A stretch of DNA of 64,000 bases from JARRLC01 sp050290865 (lineage in GTDB: Bacteria > Pseudomonadota > Alphaproteobacteria > Rhizobiales > Rhodomicrobiaceae). A program made the position numbers and the translations under genes. Below are positions 36,418 through 42,697 of this stretch, one piece after another (positions within the stretch are counted from its first letter, which is position 1; each line of letters begins with the position of its first letter). Location: positions 1 through 64,000 of the forward strand of contig JBNKIW010000015.1 in assembly GCA_050290865.1 (NCBI GenBank), in the 5' to 3' direction. The notes under the pieces are model-generated. The model was not told the origin of the DNA. It saw only the letters and a list, made by a program, of their open reading frames with translations, and ran no database searches.

Positions 36418-37365
36418 ATGGTCATCCCGAAGCCGATCATAATCATTCCGCACGACACGAAGATCCCTTTCGTGTCCTTTTTCAGAGTGTGTTTCACTGC
36501 ATCGGCCATCCTGCTTCTGGCGACCATCGTCAGTCTCGCCACGGTCGGCCTCAATCTCGGCATCGACTTCCGCGGCGGCACGCTGGTGGAGGCCCGCGCC
36601 AAGGACGGCACAGCCGATGTGGCGGCATTGCGCACGACCGTGAACCGCCTCGGCCTCGGTGACGCCCAGATCCAGGAATTCGGCAATCCGCGCGATGTCC
36701 TGATCCGCGTGGCCGAGCAGCCCGGTGGCGACAAGGCGCAGCAGGAGGCGCTCGCCAAGATCGAGAACGCGATCGCGGGCACCATGGATGTCGTGCGCAA
36801 GGAGGTCGTCGGCGGGACCGTGTCACGCGAGCTGTTGCAACAGGCGCTTCTGGCGCTGACGCTCGCCTGCCTGGGCATCTTCACCTATATCTGGTTCCGC
36901 TTCGAGTGGCAGTTCGCGCTGGGCGCCGTCGTCGCCCTGGTGCATGACGTGCTGCTGACGGTGGGCGTGTTCTCCTTCTTCCAGTTCGATTTCGACCTGA
37001 CCATTGTCGCCGCGCTTCTGACCATCCTGGGCTATTCGGTCAACGACACCGTCGTCATCTACGACCGCATCCGCGAGAACCTGCGCAAATACAAGAAGAT
37101 GCCGCTGCCGGATCTGCTCAATCTGTCGGTGAACGAAACGCTGGCGCGGACCCTCATGACGGTCGGCACCACGTTCCTGGCGCTCCTGGCCCTGTACGTC
37201 TTCGGCGGGCCGGTCATTCGCGGTTTCACCTTCGCCATGCTGTTCGGCGTGCTCGTGGGTACCTATTCCTCCATCTTCATCGCGGCGCCGTTCCTCGTCA
37301 TGATCGGTGTCAAGCGCGACTGGAGCGGCACGGAGACCGTGGGACGGAGCAGGGTCAGCGCGTGA
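36418..37365 (+). CDS. secF: Protein translocase subunit SecF
   Basis: SecF, 315 residues and six TM segments, is the partner of SecD. The N-terminal half has LGIDFRGGTLVEAR, and the TM block carries LGYSVNDTVVIYDRIRENLR, ETLARTLMT and GTYSSIFIAAPFLV. AAAGGA lies just before the ATG, 11 nt after secD. The next gene (37379) follows by 13 nt and is likely in the same transcript. Confidence 0.98.
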   Translation: MVIPKPIIIIPHDTKIPFVSFFRVCFTASAILLLATIVSLATVGLNLGIDFRGGTLVEARAKDGTADVAALRTTVNRLGLGDAQIQEFGNPRDVLIRVAEQPGGDKAQQEALAKIENAIAGTMDVVRKEVVGGTVSRELLQQALLALTLACLGIFTYIWFRFEWQFALGAVVALVHDVLLTVGVFSFFQFDFDLTIVAALLTILGYSVNDTVVIYDRIRENLRKYKKMPLPDLLNLSVNETLARTLMTVGTTFLALLALYVFGGPVIRGFTFAMLFGVLVGTYSSIFIAAPFLVMIGVKRDWSGTETVGRSRVSA

Positions 37366-37378
37366 GGTGTGACGCAGG

Positions 37379-37759
37379 ATGCAGGGACAGGCGCCGCTTC
37401 TGACGCTCCGGACGCCGATTGACGGCTACGGCTGCGGCGTGTTCCGGCTGGGCGGCATTGAGCATCGCGGCTCATTGATAATCCTGCCTGACGGCGTTTT
37501 CTCCTGGGAGGTGTCCGCCTTCGACGGCATCACGGTCGAGGGGCTTGCCCCCCTGCTGAATGCGGCCGCCGGGCTTCCTTTCATCCTTCTCGGCACAGGG
37601 AATGAGCAAATCTTCCCCGGCGCCGGTATCCGCGATGCCTTCGCCGCACCGGGGATCGGCCTGGAGGTCATGGACACCGGCGCGGCCTGCCGGACCTACA
37701 ATGTTCTGCTGGGTGAAGGCCGTCTTTTCGCCACCGCCCTGATCGCGCTCCCGGAATAG
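37379..37759 (+). CDS. Mth938-like domain protein (NDUFAF3-like, DUF498)
   Basis: A 126-residue protein of the Mth938/NDUFAF3 family: IDGYGCGVFRLGGIEHRGSL, a central FILLGTGNEQIFP and the segment MDTGAACRTYNVLLGEGR. In mitochondria NDUFAF3 helps assemble complex I; in alphaproteobacteria the gene is usually found next to secDF and its role is undefined. GAGGTG precedes the ATG. It lies 13 nt behind secF and converges on icd. Confidence 0.88.
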   Translation: MQGQAPLLTLRTPIDGYGCGVFRLGGIEHRGSLIILPDGVFSWEVSAFDGITVEGLAPLLNAAAGLPFILLGTGNEQIFPGAGIRDAFAAPGIGLEVMDTGAACRTYNVLLGEGRLFATALIALPE

Positions 37760-37780
37760 GCCGGCGCGGCCAGGAGGGCT

Positions 37781-39001
37781 TCAGGACGCCGTGAGCATCG
37801 CTTTGCGCAGTCCCTTGCTTACCTTGTCGAGGAACCCTTGCGTGGACAGCCAGCCCTGGTGGTCGCCGACGAGCAACGCCAGATCCTTGGTCATGAACCC
37901 GGCCTCGATCGTCGCCACCGTCGCCTCTTCCAGCGTTGCGGCGAAGCGGGCGAGGTCTGCGTTGCCGTCGAGCTTGGCGCGATGGCCGAGGCCGCGCGCC
38001 CAGGCGAAAATGGACGCCGTGGAATTGGTGGATGTTTCCTGTCCCTGCTGGTGCTGCCGGTAATGGCGCGTGACTGTACCGTGGGCGGCCTCGGCCTCGA
38101 CCGTCCGGCCGTCCGGCGTGAGCAGCACGCTGGTCATCAGCCCGAGCGAGCCATAGCCTTGCGCGATCGTGTCGGACTGCACATCGCCATCATAGTTCTT
38201 GCATGCCCAGACATAGCCGCCGGACCATTTCAGCGCTGCTGCGACCATGTCGTCGATGAGCCGGTGCTCGTAGGTCAGGCGCTTCGCGGCGAACTGCTCT
38301 TTGAATTCGCACTCGAAAACCTCCTGGAAAATGTCCTTGAACCGTCCGTCATAGGCTTTGAGGATCGTGTTCTTCGTCGAGAGATAGAGCGGATATTCGC
38401 GCATCAGCGCGTAGTTCATGCTGGCGCGGGCGAAATCGCGGATGGAGTCGTCCAGATTATACATCGCCATGGCCACGCCTGCGGCGGGGAAGTCGAAAAC
38501 CTCTTTCTCGATCGTCTCCCCAGACTCGCCGACCCAGGTCAGCGTCAGCCTGCCCTTGCCGGGCACCTTGAAATCGGTGGCGCGGTACTGGTCGCCATAG
38601 GCGTGGCGGCCGACGATGATCGGTTTGGTCCAGCCTGGAACGAGGCGCGGAATGTTACGGCACAGGATAGGCTCGCGGAAAATGACGCCGCCCAGGATGT
38701 TGCGGATCGTGCCGTTCGGCGATTTCCACATCTCCTTCAGGCCGAACTCCGCCACGCGCGCCTCGTCCGGCGTGATCGTCGCGCATTTGACGCCGACGCC
38801 GTGGGTCTTGATCGCGTTGGCGGCATCGATGGTCACCTGATCGCCGGTGGCGTCGCGGTTTTGCACCGACAGATCGAAATAGAGCAGGTTGACGTCGAGA
38901 TAGGGATGAATGAGCTTGTCTTTGATAAGCTCCCAGATGATATGGGTCATCTCATCGCCGTCGATATCGACGATGGGGTTGGCGACCTTGATTTTGCCCA
39001 T
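37781..39001 (-). CDS. icd: NADP-dependent isocitrate dehydrogenase
   Basis: A 406-residue isocitrate dehydrogenase of the eukaryote-like homodimeric class that oxidises isocitrate to 2-oxoglutarate. Motifs: NPIVDIDGDEMTHIIWELIK, ATITPDEARVAEFGLKEMW, SPNGTIRNILGG, VFREPI-like VIFREPILCRNIPRLVPGW, HAYGDQYRATDF, YDGDVQSDTIAQGYGSLGLM and EAAHGTVTRHYRQHQQGQET. The ATG at 39001 matches the family start (MGKIKVANPIV); upstream in-frame codons are not conserved. It stands alone on the minus strand between the secDF unit and trmJ. Confidence 0.97.
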   Translation of the reverse strand: MGKIKVANPIVDIDGDEMTHIIWELIKDKLIHPYLDVNLLYFDLSVQNRDATGDQVTIDAANAIKTHGVGVKCATITPDEARVAEFGLKEMWKSPNGTIRNILGGVIFREPILCRNIPRLVPGWTKPIIVGRHAYGDQYRATDFKVPGKGRLTLTWVGESGETIEKEVFDFPAAGVAMAMYNLDDSIRDFARASMNYALMREYPLYLSTKNTILKAYDGRFKDIFQEVFECEFKEQFAAKRLTYEHRLIDDMVAAALKWSGGYVWACKNYDGDVQSDTIAQGYGSLGLMTSVLLTPDGRTVEAEAAHGTVTRHYRQHQQGQETSTNSTASIFAWARGLGHRAKLDGNADLARFAATLEEATVATIEAGFMTKDLALLVGDHQGWLSTQGFLDKVSKGLRKAMLTAS

Positions 39002-39166
39002 GACTTCTTCAGCCCTCTTGGAAATGCGCGGGTGTCCGCCCCTGATGTTGCGCCGCAGCATAGTCGAGCTATTCCGAGCCGCCAAGTCGCCAATTGACGA
39101 ATACGGGGCCGGAGCCGGGGGCACCCCGAAATTACACCGTCAGCGCAGAGCGGGGAGCGGGTGACA

Positions 39167-39961
39167 ATGGCAGACACGACGGCCGCGCCGGCGCCGGCCA
39201 TCATACTCGTCGAGCCTCAACTCGGTGAAAACATCGGACAGGCGGCGCGGGCAATGGCCAATTTCGGCCTCACCGAGTTGCGCCTCGTAGCGCCTCGCGA
39301 CGGCTGGCCGAATGAGAAGGCCGTGGCGGCTGCGGCGGGCGCAACGGCGCTTGTCGAGCAGGCAAAGCTCTTCCCCACGCTTGCCGAGGCCATCGCCGAC
39401 CTGCATTTCATCTGCGCGACCACGGCGCGTGTGCGGGAGATGATCAAGCCGGTTCTGTCCCCGGAAAGCGCCGTGAAGACCATCGCCACCCATGCGGCGG
39501 AGAAACAACGCTGCGGGATTCTGTTCGGCCGGGAGCGGTCTGGCCTTGAAAATGACGAAGTTTCCCTTGCGGATGCGTTGGTTATCGCACCGGTCAATCC
39601 GGCTTTCGCTTCGCTCAATCTTGCTCAGGCGGTTCTGCTCATCGGCTATGAGTGGCGCAAACTGACAGCGGGCACCACCCTCGGACGCGGTACGCAGTTC
39701 GAGACGCCCGCGGTCGAAGGTCTGGGTCGTGGCAAGGCGGTTCCGGCGACACGGGGCGAGTTGATGGATTTCTTCGGTCACATCGAAGGAGAATTAACGC
39801 TGGCGGGCTTTTTCAAGACTGACGAAAAGCGCGCGAGCATGGTACGTAACATCCGGAATATGTTCGAGCGGGCCTCGCTCACTGGGCAGGAGGTCCGGAC
39901 TTTGCGAGGCATCGTCGCAGCGTTGACCAGTCTGCGGCGTTTCCGCCACAGGGTGAAGTAG
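39167..39961 (+). CDS. trmJ: tRNA/rRNA methyltransferase, TrmJ-type SPOUT family
   Basis: A SPOUT methyltransferase of 264 residues, best fit TrmJ (2'-O-methylation of tRNA position 32). The knot-forming motifs are IILVEPQLGENIGQAARAMANFGLTELRLV, split here as EPQLGENIGQAARAM with ANFGLTELRLVAPRDGW, then ILFGRERSGLENDEV and NPAFASLNLAQAVLLIGYEW. The C-terminal helix part (FFKTDEKRASMVRNIRNMF) is the TrmJ-type extension. The ATG at 39167 is preferred; a GTG at 39161 is in frame. Divergent from icd with 165 nt between. Confidence 0.9.
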   Translation: MADTTAAPAPAIILVEPQLGENIGQAARAMANFGLTELRLVAPRDGWPNEKAVAAAAGATALVEQAKLFPTLAEAIADLHFICATTARVREMIKPVLSPESAVKTIATHAAEKQRCGILFGRERSGLENDEVSLADALVIAPVNPAFASLNLAQAVLLIGYEWRKLTAGTTLGRGTQFETPAVEGLGRGKAVPATRGELMDFFGHIEGELTLAGFFKTDEKRASMVRNIRNMFERASLTGQEVRTLRGIVAALTSLRRFRHRVK

Positions 39962-40065
39962 GAAGGCAACAGGTGTCATAGTTATGCCGCGTTTATGGTG
40001 TTGCGATTGCCTCGACTTGGTGGCAGCGTAGGCCCTGTGACGAGGCTACAGGGCAGGGGACGAGA

Positions 40066-40653
40066 ATGAAAAATATGGGTAAATTAGCAGTGTTAGCCTG
40101 TCTGTTCGCGAGCGTCGTTTTCGGAACGGCGTTAGCGACCGCGCAGGACAAGGCCACGGCCAAAGGCAACAAGGAATCCTCCGAGCTCAGCCTTAAGTCG
40201 GTGAAGCTTATCACGGGGTTCGCGCTGACGACGATTCCCAGCGAGATCAAGCAGCCCAGTGGCAAGATCCTGAAGATCGACCGCAAAAACCTGAATAAGG
40301 TTCTGGTGCCGCTGGACGATGCCCGCCGGGTGATCATGGTGGCGCGCAATTCCGCGCACGCGCAGATGTGCGATCTTCTCGACGTGCAGGCCGACAATTA
40401 CCTCGCGATGATGAATTCCGAGCGCGCAAAGGGCAAATGGACGCCGGAACAGCTCGTTTTCATCAACCGCCTGCATCTGTTCACTGTGATGTGGCTGTCG
40501 GGCAACGTGAAATTCCTGGCGAAGGACGGCAAGAAGAAGCCGGAGGTGATCTCGGAGTCGAAGCAGCCCGAGAAGAGAACCTGCACGGATGCCGAGAAAG
40601 CCGCGATCAAGGCGCGGATTGACGCCTACGTCAAATCGGCACAGAAATCGTAG
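40066..40653 (+). CDS. Secreted hypothetical protein
   Basis: A 195-residue protein with a signal peptide ending near ALATAQ. The mature part is alpha-helical, Lys-rich and unrecognised: NAHAQMCDLLDVQADNY-like segment (ARNSAHAQMCDLLDVQADNY), MNSERAKGKWTPEQLVFINR and a C-terminal TCTDAEKAAIKARIDAYVKS. Two cysteines (about residues 101 and 175) could form a disulfide. GGGGACGAG lies upstream of the ATG. Standalone gene, ended by a strong terminator at 40709. Confidence 0.72.
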   Translation: MKNMGKLAVLACLFASVVFGTALATAQDKATAKGNKESSELSLKSVKLITGFALTTIPSEIKQPSGKILKIDRKNLNKVLVPLDDARRVIMVARNSAHAQMCDLLDVQADNYLAMMNSERAKGKWTPEQLVFINRLHLFTVMWLSGNVKFLAKDGKKKPEVISESKQPEKRTCTDAEKAAIKARIDAYVKSAQKS

Positions 40654-40708
40654 CCCTCGGCGGGGCGCCCCGTCGTTGACAGGGACGCCGGGATTCGGCT
40701 ATCAGATG

Positions 40709-40742
40709 GAGGGCGGCACCGTTAGGGCCGCCCTCATTTTTC
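40709..40742 (+). terminator. Intrinsic terminator after the secreted hypothetical gene
   Basis: A perfect 9-bp stem GAGGGCGGC/GCCGCCCTC (40709-40717 with 40727-40735), 9-nt loop, followed by ATTTTTT. Confidence 0.88.
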
Positions 40743-40750
40743 ATGCCCGC

Positions 40751-40784
40751 GGCGGACGTTTAGGGGCGTCCGCCTGTCGTTTTT
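40751..40784 (+). terminator. Second hairpin with U-tract, in the rpsD upstream region
   Basis: A perfect 8-bp stem GGCGGACG/CGTCCGCC (40751-40758 with 40767-40774), 8-nt loop, followed by TGTCGTTTTT. It begins 8 nt after the first terminator. It may be a back-up terminator, or an attenuator in an rpsD leader if the promoter lies between or before the two hairpins. Confidence 0.65.
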
Positions 40785-40865
40785 CTGGACCCGTCCCGTT
40801 CGGTCCGGGGAAAAGCAGGAGGGCATGATCAATTTCCTCAAAGCGATACTCGCCAGGAGAAAGAC

Positions 40866-41483
40866 ATGACCAAGCGCATCAGCGCCAAGCACAAGATCGA
40901 TCGCCGTCTCGGCGAAAATATCTGGGGGCGTCCGAAAAGTCCCGTCAACAAGCGCGAATACGGCCCCGGGCAGCACGGCCAGCGCCGCGGCACCAAACTC
41001 TCGGATTTCGGTGTGCAGCTCCGCGCCAAGCAGAAGCTGAAGGGCTATTACAGCGGCATCAACGAGCGCCAGTTCAAGAACATCTACAAGCAGGCCACGC
41101 GGCTGAAGGGCGACACCTCGGAGAACCTCATCGGCCTCCTGGAGCGCCGTCTTGCCGCCATCGTCTATCGCGCCAAATTCGTGCCGACCGTGTTTGCCGC
41201 CCGCCAGTTCGTCAGCCACGGCCACGTCCTGGTGAACGGGCAGCGCGTGAACATCCCGAGCTACCGCTGCAAGGTCGGCGACATCATCGAGGTTCGCGAA
41301 TCCTCCCGGGGCATGATCCTGGTGCTTGAGGCCGCGCAGAGCGTCGAGCGCGATGTGCCGGACTATCTCGATGTTGACCATTCCAAGATGAAAGCCACCT
41401 TCCTGCGCGTACCGCAACTCGGAGACGTGCCCTATCCGGTGCGCATGGAGCCGAACCTCGTGGTCGAGTTCTACTCGCGGTAA
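40866..41483 (+). CDS. rpsD: 30S ribosomal protein S4
   Basis: S4, 205 residues, is a primary 16S rRNA binder. It shows KRISAKHKIDRRLGENIWG, KREYGPGQHGQRRGTKLSDF, the S4 RNA-binding domain LERRLAAIVYRAKFVPTVFAARQFVSH with HVLVNGQRVNIPSY, and a C-terminus VRMEPNLVVEFYSR. AGGAGA lies upstream of the ATG. In this window it is a single gene, not in the alpha operon. The paired hairpins upstream are possible leader structures. Confidence 0.98.
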   Translation: MTKRISAKHKIDRRLGENIWGRPKSPVNKREYGPGQHGQRRGTKLSDFGVQLRAKQKLKGYYSGINERQFKNIYKQATRLKGDTSENLIGLLERRLAAIVYRAKFVPTVFAARQFVSHGHVLVNGQRVNIPSYRCKVGDIIEVRESSRGMILVLEAAQSVERDVPDYLDVDHSKMKATFLRVPQLGDVPYPVRMEPNLVVEFYSR

Positions 41484-41713
41484 GAAGTCAGCGGCGGCTC
41501 CGGCCGGGGCCGCCTGTCCGCCGTTCCGTCATGGCCGGGGCCCGCCCCGCCACGGCGGGTGGCGGCGATGCCACAACCCTTTCCTCGCACATTGACGTCT
41601 CACGCGGAGCCGCCGTGGCAGCGCCCCGGCGGCATTTCGTTTGGTTAATGATTTTCTGCTACTGACAAGGTGAACCGTGCTCTCCCGGGGGTGGTTGCCC
41701 CAGCATCTGGCTG

Positions 41714-42694
41714 ATGAGGCTGAGGATGGATCGCCGTCGCTTTCTTGCGCATCTGGGCTTCGCCGCCGCCGCCAGCATGCCATGGCTCGCGGCGTGCCGG
41801 GGCAACGGATCGCTAACGGTCGCGACGCACATCTGGGTAGGGTATGAGCCCCTCTATCTCGCCCGCGATTTCAAATGGCTGCCCGCAGGGATCAGGTTGC
41901 TCGACGACCCGACGTTCGGACAATCGCTTGTGGCACTGAAATCGGGTGCAGCTGACGCCGCCTGCATGACGCTGGACGAGATGCTGCGCGCCCGGGCGGA
42001 CGGTTTGCCGCTGTCGGCTGCGCTGGTGTTCGACGTATCGGCCGGGGCCGACATGGTCCTTGTCCGCCGGGCAATCGAAACGCTGGCCGACCTGAATGGC
42101 AAGCGCATCGGCTTCGATCACGGTGCCGTCGGCGCGCTCGTTTTCGAGAAATTGATGGAGGCGGCGGAGTTGCCCCCTTCGGCGGTGACCGAGGTCAACC
42201 TTCCGGCAGGCCGGCATATCGAAGCCTGGCGCAAGGGCGAGATCGACGCCGTGATTACCTACGATCCGATGGCCTCGCACATCCTGCACGAAGGCGAAGG
42301 CGCGACAAACCTCTTCGACAGCCGCCAGATGCCGGACACGATCATCGACGTGCTCGCCATGCGGCGCGACCGGATCGGGTCCATGACGCTCCTGAGCAAC
42401 CTGGTGGTGGAGCATTTTCGCGCGCTGGCATACATGCGGACCCATGAGCAGGATACGATCCGCCGGATTTCGGCCCGCGAGGGTCTCAGCCCCGAGGAGG
42501 TGCGTCTCGCGCTGGCTGGCGTGACGCTGCCGACCCTGGAGGCCAACCGCGGCTATCTTGCAGGGGCCGATCCAGGTCTCGTCAAGGCGGCAGAAGCGAT
42601 TTCCAAGCTCATGGCCCGGCGTGGCCTGCTGCTGCGGCACGATGATCTGGGCGAACTGGTCCTGCCGGGCGCGCTGCCGGATCGCAAGAGCTAG
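41714..42694 (+). CDS. NMT1/THI5-like (SsuA-type) solute-binding lipoprotein
   Basis: A 326-residue periplasmic binding protein. The leader has a Tat-like RRRFL motif followed by a lipobox WLAAC (Cys28), so a Tat-exported lipoprotein is likely. The mature part is a type II binding fold of the NMT1/SsuA class: VATHIWVGYEPLYLARDFKW, LVALKSGAADAACMTLDEML, LNGKRIGFDHGAVGALVFEK, HIEAWRKGEIDAVITYDPMA. No ABC permease or ATPase is nearby. Instead, 3 nt after its stop begins a hybrid histidine kinase with its own binding-protein domain. This suggests that the protein presents a ligand to the kinase. The ligand is unknown. ATG 41726 is an alternative start. Confidence 0.85.
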   Translation: MRLRMDRRRFLAHLGFAAAASMPWLAACRGNGSLTVATHIWVGYEPLYLARDFKWLPAGIRLLDDPTFGQSLVALKSGAADAACMTLDEMLRARADGLPLSAALVFDVSAGADMVLVRRAIETLADLNGKRIGFDHGAVGALVFEKLMEAAELPPSAVTEVNLPAGRHIEAWRKGEIDAVITYDPMASHILHEGEGATNLFDSRQMPDTIIDVLAMRRDRIGSMTLLSNLVVEHFRALAYMRTHEQDTIRRISAREGLSPEEVRLALAGVTLPTLEANRGYLAGADPGLVKAAEAISKLMARRGLLLRHDDLGELVLPGALPDRKS

Positions 42695-42697
42695 AGC

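Noticed and set aside
37838..39097. A 419-codon plus-strand open frame opposite icd
   Set aside because: Shadow frame of isocitrate dehydrogenase; the minus-strand protein has every family motif, whereas this one has none.
41640..41713. TPP riboswitch upstream of the NMT1/THI5-like binding protein
   Set aside because: A CTGATGAG word near 41710 recalls the thi element, but the other conserved blocks and the expected spacing are absent.
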